A DNA stretch of 64,000 nt from assembly GCA_903840415.1 (NCBI GenBank), contig CAIMFY010000014.1:44114-108113 (forward strand), in the 5' to 3' direction. This document shows positions 1 to 8,660 of this stretch, in pieces (positions within the stretch are counted from its first letter, which is position 1; each line of letters starts with the position of its first letter). This DNA is from an uncultured Opitutia bacterium. GTDB taxonomy: Bacteria; Verrucomicrobiota; Verrucomicrobiia; Opitutales; Opitutaceae. Both the position numbers and the translations under genes were made by a program. The notes under the pieces were generated by a model. It searched no databases and had not been told where the DNA came from. It was given only the letters and a program-made list of their open reading frames with translations.

Positions 1-439
<439 letters not shown>

Positions 440-448
440 CTTCAGACT

Positions 449-477
449 GTGGCGGCAGTCGCATCGATTGCCGCCAC
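449..477 (+). terminator. Hairpin after eno
   Basis: A perfect 9-base inverted repeat (GTGGCGGCA / TGCCGCCAC) encloses an 11-base loop, directly after the enolase stop and before the next start at 484. There is no long T run, so it would be a weak terminator or a partial read-through element into the following gene. Confidence 0.5.
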
Positions 478-483
478 TTCATC

Positions 484-1137
484 ATGAAACTCCTCCTCGT
501 TTCCGCCGCTTTGTTCGCCGCGTCGCTAGCCATCGCCGACGACACGCCGACTCAACCCGACGCGAAGGAAACGATGAAGGCGCTGATGCTCGAGGATGCC
601 AAACGCAAGGCTGCCGAGGCCGCGACCAAGTCTCCCGCCTCAGCCGCAACAGCGAAGCCGGATAAAGAATCGAAACTCGCGCTCGCCGCGCCCGCCGAGC
701 CGCCGGTGTTAGCCGCACCTGCAGAAAAACCTGCTGCTAAGAAAGCTGAAGCCGCCGCGGCCAACGCCCAAGCGGCCGCGCAGCCCGCGGCTGTGCTCCC
801 AAAAGTGGAGGTGAAGAAGGCGCGCATCACGGTTCTCGACTACCAGCTTCAGCAACAACAGCAGGAAATCGCCCGCGAGGAGAAGCTCACCAAACCCACC
901 GAGCTCGACAAGGCGCTCAACGATTCCAAGGTCACGAAATCCCTCTCCATCCTCGGCGGCCAGTCGGCTGATTATCGCGCCAATCTGGCGAAAGAACGCG
1001 TCAGCATGATGAAGGACGAAAGCGATCTGATCGAAGCCATCGCGCACGCGAAGACGAAGGAAGAGCGGGTCGAGTTGCAGCGGCAACTCGAGGAACTTCG
1101 CGCCTACCGCCGCGATCTGGAGAAGGCGCTGCGCTGA
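484..1137 (+). CDS. Secreted Ala/Lys-rich coiled-coil protein, function unknown
   Basis: A 217-residue protein not recognised as a member of a named family. Residues 1-18 form a signal peptide (MKLLLVSAALFAASLAIA), so it is probably periplasmic. Residues 30-115 are low-complexity Ala/Lys/Pro/Glu. From about residue 118 the sequence is strongly helical and charged, with a QLQQQQQEIAREEK stretch and a C-terminal KTKEERVELQRQLEELRAY coiled coil. The ATG lies 44 bases after eno, behind the eno hairpin. The composition suggests a structural or envelope-spanning role, but nothing catalytic is visible. Confidence 0.75.
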   Translation: MKLLLVSAALFAASLAIADDTPTQPDAKETMKALMLEDAKRKAAEAATKSPASAATAKPDKESKLALAAPAEPPVLAAPAEKPAAKKAEAAAANAQAAAQPAAVLPKVEVKKARITVLDYQLQQQQQEIAREEKLTKPTELDKALNDSKVTKSLSILGGQSADYRANLAKERVSMMKDESDLIEAIAHAKTKEERVELQRQLEELRAYRRDLEKALR

Positions 1138-1220
1138 GTTATCGTGACGCGGAGCCAGTGCGGTCTGCGTCTTGACTCTAGATGAAATGAAACAGCCTCA
1201 CGCCGGTTGCCGGACGGTTC

Positions 1221-1682
1221 TCAGGCCACCGCGTCGAGATCGAGCGAGTCGAGCGCGTCCGCGATCATCTCTGTCACCACTTTGCGTGGCTGCTGTTTCA
1301 ACACGTAGCCAATCGCACCGTATTCTGCGAAGCGCTTGACGGTCTGGTGCTCACTTTGCGACGTGACCATGATGACGGCGGCCTGGGGAAAGCGCCGAGC
1401 CAGACCTTGCACCACGCCCTCACCGGAAAGCACCGGCATGTTCAAGTCGAGTAAGACGACGGTTGGCTGGTGCAGTTCATAAAGATGCAAAGTCTCCGCG
1501 CCGTCGCCTGCCTCCCAAATCGTGGTCACTCCGAGTGAGCGCAGCACGAGGCGCAGGTAGGTGCGCACATGCGGTTCGTCGTCCGCAATAAGTGCGCTGA
1601 TTCGGGCACGGGCCGAATCGGGCGCCGCTTGCTCATCATGCAAAATGCTAGGTTCCACTCCGCCAATATCGGTCGGAATCAC
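1221..1682 (-). CDS. Stand-alone response-regulator receiver protein
   Basis: A 153-residue CheY-like protein: a short N-terminal tail of about 28 residues, then one receiver domain and no output domain. The acidic pocket is DDEPHVRT, the phospho-acceptor Asp is in VVLLDLNMPV, the Thr/Ser switch is MVTSQS and the conserved Lys is in GYVLKQ. It starts with GTG 17 bases after the stop of a second, clearly paralogous receiver protein (1700-2101), so the two are probably one transcript. The sensor kinase is not in the window. As single-domain receivers they probably act by protein contact or as phosphate relays; that role is inferred. Confidence 0.85.
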   Translation of the reverse strand: MIPTDIGGVEPSILHDEQAAPDSARARISALIADDEPHVRTYLRLVLRSLGVTTIWEAGDGAETLHLYELHQPTVVLLDLNMPVLSGEGVVQGLARRFPQAAVIMVTSQSEHQTVKRFAEYGAIGYVLKQQPRKVVTEMIADALDSLDLDAVA

Positions 1683-1699
1683 CTCAGCTTAAATTTAAC

Positions 1700-2101
1700 T
1701 CACGCAGGGGCGCTGTCGCCGCCACCCTCGCAACGATCCAACGCCTCACGCAGCATCTCCAATGCTTCCGCCGGCTTGCTGTGCTTGAGAATGTAGGCGA
1801 GTGCGCCGAGCTTCACGCACTCAAGCACGGTTTTCATCGCACTCTGCGACGAGAGCATGATGATGGGCAATTCCGGCCGCTGTTCATGCAGCAATTGCAG
1901 CACTTCGAGTCCGTTCATCATCGGCAGGTTGATATCGAGCATGACCAACTCGGGCCGATGCTCCGCCACCATGGCGAGTGCCTGTGTGCCGTCGGCAGCT
2001 TCCCAGGTTTTCGTGATTCCAGCTTCCTTGAGCAGGACGCGCACAAAGGTGCGCACGTGTGGCTCGTCATCGACAATTAGAGCATTCACCGGTCTCGCCA
2101 T
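1700..2101 (-). CDS. Stand-alone response-regulator receiver protein (paralogue)
   Basis: A 133-residue single receiver domain. Seen: acidic pate DDEPHVRT, phospho-Asp in LVMLDINLPM, switch residue in MLSSQS and the conserved Lys in AYILKHS. It shares with its downstream neighbour the DDEPHVRT start, the WEA-DG core and the same C-terminal helix length, so the two arose by tandem duplication. The ATG at 2101 is the natural start, a few residues before the first beta strand (NALIVDDEP). No DNA-binding or enzymatic output domain is present. Confidence 0.87.
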   Translation of the reverse strand: MARPVNALIVDDEPHVRTFVRVLLKEAGITKTWEAADGTQALAMVAEHRPELVMLDINLPMMNGLEVLQLLHEQRPELPIIMLSSQSAMKTVLECVKLGALAYILKHSKPAEALEMLREALDRCEGGGDSAPA

Positions 2102-2161
2102 AGTCCGACCCTCGTTTATCGGCCGCGATTGTTCAAGCGCAGCTTACTGGTGCCGAGCGGA

Positions 2162-3382
2162 TTATTCCGCCCGCAAAATGTAGCCCCGGAGATATTCGCT
2201 CTCCATCATCGTCACGAGCACTGGATGATCGGGCGGCTGGTGACTCCACTCGACCACTCGCACCTTGCGCTTCGCATCGGTCGCCGCTGCAGCGATCACC
2301 CCGCGAATTTCAGCGTCCTGCATGTGATGTGAACACGTGTAGGTCGCCAAGATGCCGCCTGGTGCGAGCCGCTGAAACGCACGCAAATTGATTTCCTTGT
2401 AACCGCGCAACGCTCCCTCGAGCGCGCTCTTCGATTTCGCAAACGGCGGCGGATCGAGCACGATCACGTCCCACGCTCCGTCGCCGGCGCGCACCGGGTC
2501 GTTGAACCAGTCGAAGACGTTCGCCACCTCGAACTTCGCCGCGACGCCGTTCTTTTCGGCGTTGCGCCGCGCCGCGCCGATCGCGTCCTCCGCGCTGTCG
2601 AGCCCAAGCACTTCGCGGGCGCCGGCCCGCGCAGCGTGCAGCGCGAACGCCCCTTGGTTGCAGAACGCGTCGAGCACACGTTTGCCCGCGCAATATTTCG
2701 CCACCGCCGCGTGCTGCGGGAGTTGGTCGAGGTAAAATCCAGTCTTCTGTCCACCCTGCAAATCGAGCCAATAATCGAATCCATCGATCGCCATCCAACG
2801 CGGCTCCCATGAGCGGCCCGATCGCGTGTGCACCTCCATCGGCAAACCCTCGAGCCGACGAATTGGCGCATCGTTGCGAAAAATAATTTCCGCCGGTTTC
2901 ACCACCTCGGCGAGGACATCGCCGACCAGCGCAGAGCGTTTCTCCATCGCCGCCGTTTGAATCTGCACCACCAACACCTCACCAAATTGATCGACCACGA
3001 GTCCGGGCAAATCGTCCGACTCCGACCACACAAGGCGCCGGTTCGCCGTCGCATCCCGTCGCGCCAGCGCTCGCTCAACGGCCCCGCGCAAAAACGCGCC
3101 ATTCAACGCCGCCCGCTCGCGACTGAAGCGCCGCCACACGATCTGCGACTTCGAGTTGTAGATGCCACTCCCCAGAAACCGATCGACACGATCCCGACAC
3201 TCGACGACCTCGCCGTCGTGCTCAGCCGGCAACAGCTCATCGACTTCGTTTGCAAACACCCACGGATGCCCCGAGAGCACACGGGGCTTGGCGTTGGGCT
3301 TGAGTTTGAGCGTAGGCGTGGCGGACACGCCACTCACGCTTACGGGTTTGTGGCGCCTCGCGACGAAAAAATCGACCCTCAA
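2162..3382 (-). CDS. Class I SAM-dependent rRNA (cytosine-C5) methyltransferase, RlmI-like
   Basis: A 406-residue protein with the RlmI/YccW layout: an N-terminal PUA-type RNA-binding domain (GHPWVFANEVDEL, then GSGIYNSKSQIVWR), a middle domain, and a C-terminal Rossmann methyltransferase. SAM motif I is LDAFCNQGAFALHAA and the catalytic region is VIVLDPPPFAKSKS, with YTCSHHM downstream. Relatives methylate 23S rRNA cytosine. The TTG start used here overlaps the TGA of a 38-codon frame upstream. In-frame GTG codons near 3328 are equally possible, because similarity begins only around TLKLKPNAKPRVLSGHPW. A second member of the family lies at 44714-45940. Confidence 0.85.
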   Translation of the reverse strand: MRVDFFVARRHKPVSVSGVSATPTLKLKPNAKPRVLSGHPWVFANEVDELLPAEHDGEVVECRDRVDRFLGSGIYNSKSQIVWRRFSRERAALNGAFLRGAVERALARRDATANRRLVWSESDDLPGLVVDQFGEVLVVQIQTAAMEKRSALVGDVLAEVVKPAEIIFRNDAPIRRLEGLPMEVHTRSGRSWEPRWMAIDGFDYWLDLQGGQKTGFYLDQLPQHAAVAKYCAGKRVLDAFCNQGAFALHAARAGAREVLGLDSAEDAIGAARRNAEKNGVAAKFEVANVFDWFNDPVRAGDGAWDVIVLDPPPFAKSKSALEGALRGYKEINLRAFQRLAPGGILATYTCSHHMQDAEIRGVIAAAATDAKRKVRVVEWSHQPPDHPVLVTMMESEYLRGYILRAE

Positions 3383-3495
3383 AAATCTTCAGCCTTCTCC
3401 AACTCGGTCCCGTCCCGCGGTGCCGTCATAGCCATGACGATGCCGAGAACAAATACCAAGCCGAGGTAGACGGCGATGGAAAGGATTACCTTCAT
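3379..3495 (-). CDS. Possible 38-residue single-pass membrane peptide
   Basis: Read from the sequence: ATG at 3495, 38 codons, TGA at 3381-3379. The peptide begins MKVILSIAVYLGLVFVLGIV, one clean hydrophobic segment of about 22 residues, then MAMTAPRDGTELEKAEDF, a charged cytoplasmic-type tail. The stop overlaps the proposed TTG start of the methyltransferase (TTGA), a classic coupling arrangement. No convincing ribosome-binding site is seen. The hydrophobic run followed by an acidic tail is unlikely in a random frame, but a function cannot be assigned. Confidence 0.4.
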   Translation of the reverse strand: MKVILSIAVYLGLVFVLGIVMAMTAPRDGTELEKAEDF

Positions 3496-3605
3496 GACCC
3501 CGACATCGGCACCTTTAGCCGAAACTTTAGCGCCTTGGGCCCGCCTCGCCACGCACAAAAGTCTTCCCCCCCCGCCCCTCGCCCCTTTCCCTTGGCCTTT
3601 ACGCC

Positions 3606-5240
3606 ATGTCGCCCACCGCCGAAATCGCCCGCCGCCGCACCTTCGCGATCATCTCGCACCCTGACGCGGGTAAGACGACGCTCACGGAAAAATTCCTCCT
3701 CTACGGCAACGCCATCCACCTCGCCGGCACCGTCACCGTCCGCAAGAATCAGCGCGCCACCGCCTCCGACTGGATGGAACTCGAGAAGCAGCGCGGCATT
3801 TCGATCAGTTCGACTGTTCTTCAGTTCGACTACACCGGTTACGCCGTCAACCTGCTCGATACGCCCGGTCACAAGGACTTTTCCGAAGACACCTACCGCG
3901 TGCTCACCGCGGTCGATGCCGCGCTCATGGTGATCGATGCCGCCAAGGGCGTCGAGGCCCAGACGCGCAAACTCTTTGAAGTCTGCCGCCGCCGCGGCGT
4001 CCCGATTTTCACCTTCATGAACAAGTGCGATCGCCCGACGCGCAACGCACTCGAACTCCTCGACGAACTCGAAACCGTCCTCGGCCTCCAGTCCTCGCCC
4101 GTCGTCTGGCCGCTCGGCAATGGACCGTCGTTCAAGGGCGTCTTCGATCGCCGCACGAAGGAAGTTCACCTCTTCGAACGCGTCGCCGGAGGAAAGTTTC
4201 AGGCGCCCGTCAACGTCACTTCCCTCGACGATCCGGCCGTTCGCGAAAAGCTCGACGACTACACCTACGAGCAAGTGAAGGAGCAGCTCGAGATGCTCGA
4301 CGGCGCCGGCCATCCATTCGACTTGGGAAAAGTGCGCGCCGGCCAGCAGACCCCGGTCTATTTCGGCAGTGCCGTGAATAACTTCGGCATTCAGCTTTTG
4401 CTCGACGGATTTCTCCACGACTCCGTCCCGCCAGCTGCCCGCCGCTCCGTCTCCATTCCAAATCCGAAATCCAAAATTGAAAATTGGGAGGTGCCCGTCA
4501 CGTCGCCGAAGTTTTCCGGTTTTGTCTTTAAGATTCAGGCCAACATGGACCCGAAGCACCGCGACCGTATCGCGTTTCTCCGCGTGTGTTCGGGCAAATT
4601 CGAACGCGACATGAGCGTCGTCCACGCGCAGACCGGCCGCAGCGTCCGCCTCTCCTCGTCGCATAAACTTTTCGGCCAGGATCGCGAGACGGTCGACGAG
4701 GCCTGGCCGGGTGACGTCATCGGTCTGGTCGGCCACGACTCGTTTCGCATCGGCGACACGCTCACTGAGGACAAGGCCATCCTCTACGACGAGATCCCAC
4801 GTTTCCCGCCGGAAGTGTTCTCGTTCATTGCCAACCCGGTGCCTGCCGACGCCAAAAAATTCCGCGCCGGCCTCGAACAGCTCCTGCAAGAAGGCGTCGT
4901 CCAATCGATCACGCTGCGCGCCGGCATGACAACGTCGACGCTCCTCGCCGCCGTCGGCCCGCTGCAATTCGAAGTCGTGCAATTCCGTCTCCAGAGCGAA
5001 TACAATGCCGCCTCGCGCCTCGATCCATCGCCGTGGACAATTATGAAATGGATCGCGCCCAAGACCGCCGAGGCGAAACTTCCTGATTTGGCGCGCCTCA
5101 TCGTTGCCAGCGGCGTCGCCTTCGGCACCGACAAGCTCGACCATCCCGTCGGGCTTTTTCCCAACGAATGGACGATGCGCTATTTCCTCGAGAAGAATCC
5201 CGAAATCCAACTGCACGATCTTCCGCTGGAGCAGATGTGA
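3606..5240 (+). CDS. prfC: Peptide chain release factor 3
   Basis: RF3 is the GTPase that recycles RF1/RF2 from the ribosome after peptide release. The 544 residues are full length. The P-loop is HPDAGKTTLTEK near residue 20, switch region QRGISISST, DTPGH, and the NKCD guanine-specificity motif. RF3-specific segments such as GFVFKIQANMDPKHRDR and DRETVDEAWPGDVIG follow. Between the G domain and domain II there is an extra stretch ([15 protein letters not shown]) encoded by a tandem heptanucleotide repeat at 4460-4487. It keeps frame, so the protein should be functional with a lengthened linker. A long open frame on the opposite strand is a codon-bias artefact. Confidence 0.96.
   Translation: MSPTAEIARRRTFAIISHPDAGKTTLTEKFLLYGNAIHLAGTVTVRKNQRATASDWMELEKQRGISISSTVLQFDYTGYAVNLLDTPGHKDFSEDTYRVLTAVDAALMVIDAAKGVEAQTRKLFEVCRRRGVPIFTFMNKCDRPTRNALELLDELETVLGLQSSPVVWPLGNGPSFKGVFDRRTKEVHLFERVAGGKFQAPVNVTSLDDPAVREKLDDYTYEQVKEQLEMLDGAGHPFDLGKVRAGQQTPVYFGSAVNNFGIQLLLDGFLHDSVPPAARRSVSIPNPKSKIENWEVPVTSPKFSGFVFKIQANMDPKHRDRIAFLRVCSGKFERDMSVVHAQTGRSVRLSSSHKLFGQDRETVDEAWPGDVIGLVGHDSFRIGDTLTEDKAILYDEIPRFPPEVFSFIANPVPADAKKFRAGLEQLLQEGVVQSITLRAGMTTSTLLAAVGPLQFEVVQFRLQSEYNAASRLDPSPWTIMKWIAPKTAEAKLPDLARLIVASGVAFGTDKLDHPVGLFPNEWTMRYFLEKNPEIQLHDLPLEQM
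4460..4487 (+). repeat. Four tandem heptamers (AAATNNA-type) inside prfC
   Basis: The 28 bases read as AAATCCG, AAATCCA, AAATTGA, AAATTGG with no interruption. The AT-rich block contrasts sharply with the GC-rich surroundings and encodes the NPKSKIEN part of RF3. The same heptamer type recurs at 13941-13980, 14045-14072 and 21574-21608. Its length keeps the reading frame, because three heptamers equal seven codons. Confidence 0.8.
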
Positions 5241-5300
5241 TTCTTTGCCTGCGACTTTGCGTTAACTCCTCCCACTCGAGCCGCTCATTCAAATTTAGCG

Positions 5301-5543
5301 ATGTCATCGTCCATTCACGGCCACGATGTGATCGCCATGATTCAAGAATCGCAGCAGGGCTACACGCGCGAAACGCTGGTCGCCACCATCGTGGCCCGAT
5401 TTGGCGCCGCCACCCGATTCTACACCTGCTCGGCGCGGGACATGAAGGCGGAGGAACTCGTCGACTTTCTCGCGTCTCGCGGCAAATTCATGCCTCTGGC
5501 AGACGGCTTCACGATCAATCCGGATCGCGTTTGCGAGCACTAA
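5301..5543 (+). CDS. YecH-family putative metal-binding protein
   Basis: An 80-residue protein matching the YecH/DUF2492 pattern along its whole length: SSSIHGHDVIAMI at the start, ATRFYTCSARDMKAEEL in the middle, GKFMPLADGF and a C-terminal RVCEH. The conserved His (HGH), the Cys of YTCSA and the final Cys-x-His suggest metal binding, but no biochemical role is established for the family. It is a single gene between prfC and the carboxypeptidase. Confidence 0.8.
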   Translation: MSSSIHGHDVIAMIQESQQGYTRETLVATIVARFGAATRFYTCSARDMKAEELVDFLASRGKFMPLADGFTINPDRVCEH

Positions 5544-5667
5544 GCCGAAGCGTCTCGACTGGCGGACACCGTGGTGCGGCCATCGTGTGCGATCGCCACC
5601 CGATGAGAGAAAATCGGTGCAGTTAGATTTCGCTCGCACCGCGCGGAAAAAATTTCTCCCCTGCCGG

Positions 5668-6729
5668 ATGATTTTTTCGCGCCATTTTCTAGCAACCACT
5701 CTGTTCTGCGTCGTCGCGCTTACTGCCGACGTCGTTGCCGCAACTCGCGCCAAGCCCACTCGCCCATCCGACGACGATTCGGGCGCCTACAAGGGCGCCA
5801 TCGTGATGGATGCCGCCACGGGTAATGTCCTTTTCGAGCGCAATGCCGACGAAATCAGCCCACCCGCGAGCATGACGAAGTTGATGACGTTCGCCGTGCT
5901 GAATGACAAACTTCAGAGCGGTGCCGTGACGCTTGCCACCCCAGTGCGGATTACCGTGGACGATGCCAAGATGGGCGGAACGGAAGTCTTCCTCGATCCT
6001 CGCGAGACCTTTCCCGTCGAGGAGCTTGTCTACGCTATGATGATTCAATCGGCCAACGATGCCGCCCATGCCCTCGCGCGCTTTTCGGCCGGATCGGTCC
6101 CGGCGTTTGTCGAACTCATGAATGCCAAGGCACGCGAACTCGGCATGACGCACACCACCTTCCGCTCGCCCCACGGGTTGCCGCCCAATAGCCGCAAGAT
6201 CGCCGACGGCGATCTCACCACGCCGCGCGATTTTGCGCTGCTTTGCCGTTACGTCCTGCTGAAAACCGATGTGCTCAAGTATACCTCGGTGCGCGTCCGC
6301 GACTTCGGACCGGCGCGACCGAAGGGCCCACAGCGCATGGAAAATCACAACAAACTTCTCGGCAAAGTCACTGGAGTCGACGGTCTAAAAACTGGTTATA
6401 CCATGGGGGCTGGCTACTGCCTCAGCGCGACCGCCCAGCGCAATGGCCGACGAATCATCGTCGTTATCATGGGTTCCTTCGGTCCGAATGGACAAATCGA
6501 CAAGGGCCACGCCCGCGACATCAAGACGATCGAACTCCTCGAGCGTGGCTTCAGCGCCCTGCCCGTCGGTGGTCCGGCCTTCAGTCCTGCGGTTACCGGC
6601 ACCGCACCAGTAGCCCCAAATTCCGAACCTTCCCCCGTCACGCCCGCGCCAGTTACGACCGCGCCTGCCACCCCCGCGACCAACACCGGTCCAGCGATCA
6701 AATTTGCCATTCCCCCCGCTAAAAAATAG
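5668..6729 (+). CDS. D-alanyl-D-alanine carboxypeptidase (PBP5/6-type, peptidase S11)
   Basis: A periplasmic serine peptidase that trims the terminal D-Ala from peptidoglycan pentapeptides. From the chosen ATG it has 353 residues and a signal peptide over residues 1-25. An upstream ATG at 5587 would add 27 charged residues before the signal and is unlikely. All three active-site motifs are present: SMTK (Ser68, Lys71), SAN in MIQSANDAAH, and KTG in DGLKTGYTMGAG. The C-terminus is a Pro/Thr/Ala-rich tail rather than the amphipathic anchor of E. coli PBP5, so membrane attachment may differ. Confidence 0.92.
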   Translation: MIFSRHFLATTLFCVVALTADVVAATRAKPTRPSDDDSGAYKGAIVMDAATGNVLFERNADEISPPASMTKLMTFAVLNDKLQSGAVTLATPVRITVDDAKMGGTEVFLDPRETFPVEELVYAMMIQSANDAAHALARFSAGSVPAFVELMNAKARELGMTHTTFRSPHGLPPNSRKIADGDLTTPRDFALLCRYVLLKTDVLKYTSVRVRDFGPARPKGPQRMENHNKLLGKVTGVDGLKTGYTMGAGYCLSATAQRNGRRIIVVIMGSFGPNGQIDKGHARDIKTIELLERGFSALPVGGPAFSPAVTGTAPVAPNSEPSPVTPAPVTTAPATPATNTGPAIKFAIPPAKK

Positions 6730-6741
6730 CGCGGTCTACGC

Positions 6742-7461
6742 TCACCGCTCCAACAACACGACGAGCACGCCGAGCCCGAAGAAAAGTCCACCAAGCAGTC
6801 CGGCTTCGCGACGCTCCAAGCTCTTCACCTCAATTTTTCCGAAGCCAAGCAACGCGAGCCAAGTGAACAGCAGCATCGCCGCGATGGCCGCCACAGCGAG
6901 GATGCCGCTGAGCACCCAAAAACCAAACCAGCCGAATCGCACCGCCGAGAGGTAGATCGGCAAAAATCCCTCACAGGGCGACAGCGTCAGCATGATGAAC
7001 AGCCCGGAAATCGCGGCGAGTTCGCCGGCCTTGGTCGAGACGAGCGGGGTATCTTTCAACTCTTCCTCCCAGTGACTCTGCTCGTGCGGCTCGACGCAGT
7101 GTTCGTCCGCATGGTGATGCCCACCCGGCGGGTGATGGTGGCAGATGCCGCCGCCGCGCCATTGCCGCCAGAAATAAAAACCGCCCATCGCCCACAACAA
7201 TCCGCCCGCGATCCAAGGAAACGCCGCACCAATTTTTTCGTCGAGTTCAAAGCCGAACCACGCAATCGCGAGCCCAAGTAGTGTCGTCACCAGCACGTGA
7301 CCCGCGCCGGCCAGCGCGGTGATCGCGAGCGTCTTCGGCCGGCTCCAGCCGCGCGCCCGCGCCGTCAACACGAACGGCAGCCAATGCGTCGGGATGGCCG
7401 CGTGAATAAATGCCACGCTGAAGCCCGTCGCGGCGACCGTCGTGAGCATGGCGGAATTCAT
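6742..7461 (-). CDS. NicO/RcnA-like membrane metal transporter with His-rich loop
   Basis: A 239-residue membrane protein with about six hydrophobic helices. HAAIPTHWLPFVL in the first helix and a later GHVLVTTLLG recall the His motifs of NicO/RcnA nickel-cobalt exporters. The central cytoplasmic loop is very rich in histidine (CHHHPPGGHHHADEHCVEPH), typical of transition-metal binding. Export of nickel, cobalt or another divalent metal is therefore inferred; HupE/UreJ or TauE-like permeases are alternatives. The ATG at 7461 was chosen because the segment MNSAMLTTVAATG leads straight into helix 1. It is divergent from hemE. Confidence 0.65.
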   Translation of the reverse strand: MNSAMLTTVAATGFSVAFIHAAIPTHWLPFVLTARARGWSRPKTLAITALAGAGHVLVTTLLGLAIAWFGFELDEKIGAAFPWIAGGLLWAMGGFYFWRQWRGGGICHHHPPGGHHHADEHCVEPHEQSHWEEELKDTPLVSTKAGELAAISGLFIMLTLSPCEGFLPIYLSAVRFGWFGFWVLSGILAVAAIAAMLLFTWLALLGFGKIEVKSLERREAGLLGGLFFGLGVLVVLLER

Positions 7462-7527
7462 TGGGAAGGTTGAAGCAGCACGGAGAAGCCGCACTGTCGA
7501 ACCTGAACCATAACAAAGTCGTCAAGC

Positions 7528-7552
7528 GCCGGATGCGCACTTGCGCGCCGGC
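7528..7552 (+). promoter_or_regulatory. GC-rich hairpin in the hemE leader
   Basis: The outer stem GCCGG / CCGGC and inner stem GCGCA / TGCGC form a near-continuous 10-pair hairpin with a 2-base loop. It lies 30 bases upstream of the hemE start and on the 5' side of the divergent transporter. It could shape hemE leader RNA or separate two divergent promoters. No known riboswitch is recognised. Confidence 0.3.
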
Positions 7553-7582
7553 TGGTCCCACCTGTTAATTCGACTCCACAAC

Positions 7583-8614
7583 ATGAATTCCCGCGAACGC
7601 TTCCTCGCTGCCATTGGCTGCACTCCACTCGATCGCCCCCCGCTTTGGGTGATGCGACAGGCAGGCCGCTACCTGCCCGAATACCGCGCGCTCAAAGCCA
7701 AGTCGTCGTTCTTGGAAATGGTCCGCACACCGGCGCTCGCCGCTGAAGTTACGCTGCAACCGCTGCGCCGTTTTCCTGGCATCGATGCCGCGATTCTATT
7801 TTCCGACATCCTCGTGATTCCCGAGGCCATGGGCCAGGGTTACAAGTTTCGCGACGAAGGTGGCATCGCGATGGAATTTCGCCTCGAAACGCGCGCGCAA
7901 ATCGACGCCCTCGCACCGGCCTCCGCCGTCCCCGATCGGCTCAGCTACGTCGCTGATGCCCTCGCGCTGCTGAAAAAGGAACTCGGCGGACAGAAAATCC
8001 TGCTCGGCTTTGGCGGCTCACCCTGGACGCTTGCCACCTACATGATCGAAGGTGGCAGCTCCGAGGAATTCGAACGCATCAAGCAACTTTTCTACACGGA
8101 CCGCGCGACCTTTGACGCGCTCCTTGAGAAAATCACGGCCGCACTCATCGCATATTTTCAGATGCAGATTCGTGCCGGTGCCGAGGCAATCCAGATTTTC
8201 GATTCATGGGGCGGGATTATCGCCGGGCCCGATTACGAAGCAGCGTCGCTCAAGTGGATCCGCCAGATCATCGCCGCCCTGCCGCGCGAATTCCCCGTCA
8301 TCCTCTATGCGAAGGGCACCGCGCCGCACCTCGCGGATCAGTCGTTTTCCGGCGCGCGAGTGCTGAGTGTGGATTGGACAAGCGATCTCTCGATTGTCCG
8401 CCGCACGCTGCCCGCCAACATCGCTGTCCAAGGCAACCTGGACCCGGTGTTGCTCAACACTACGCCCGCCATCGTGCGCCACGAGGCGACCCGCCTGCTC
8501 GAATCGATGCGCGGCACCGCCGGCCACATCTTCAACCTCGGTCACGGCATCATGCCGCACGCCAAGATCGAATGTTTCCAGGCGCTGGTCGATACGGTGA
8601 CGACTTGGAAATGA
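7583..8614 (+). CDS. hemE: Uroporphyrinogen III decarboxylase
   Basis: HemE removes four carboxyl groups from uroporphyrinogen III to give coproporphyrinogen III in heme synthesis. It has 343 residues, the usual length. The N-terminal PPLWVMRQAGRYLPEYR (substrate-binding arginines) is the family signature; ILFSDILVIPEAMG, GGSPWTLATYMIEGG and the C-terminal FNLGHGIMPHAKIE follow. The ATG at 7583 begins NSRERFLAAIG as in relatives, so the upstream in-frame codon at 7541 is rejected. hemG follows 46 bases later on the same strand, forming a heme pair. Confidence 0.96.
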   Translation: MNSRERFLAAIGCTPLDRPPLWVMRQAGRYLPEYRALKAKSSFLEMVRTPALAAEVTLQPLRRFPGIDAAILFSDILVIPEAMGQGYKFRDEGGIAMEFRLETRAQIDALAPASAVPDRLSYVADALALLKKELGGQKILLGFGGSPWTLATYMIEGGSSEEFERIKQLFYTDRATFDALLEKITAALIAYFQMQIRAGAEAIQIFDSWGGIIAGPDYEAASLKWIRQIIAALPREFPVILYAKGTAPHLADQSFSGARVLSVDWTSDLSIVRRTLPANIAVQGNLDPVLLNTTPAIVRHEATRLLESMRGTAGHIFNLGHGIMPHAKIECFQALVDTVTTWK

Positions 8615-8660
8615 TCTTCCCGCAGGGTGCAAGAAGCGCAAAAGGCGATTAGCGCCGGCG

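Noticed and set aside
3492..5216. A 574-residue open frame antisense to prfC
   Set aside because: It mirrors a highly conserved real gene; its protein is an Arg/Asp/Glu/Val-rich mixture without family motifs. Long antisense frames are expected in GC-rich coding DNA.
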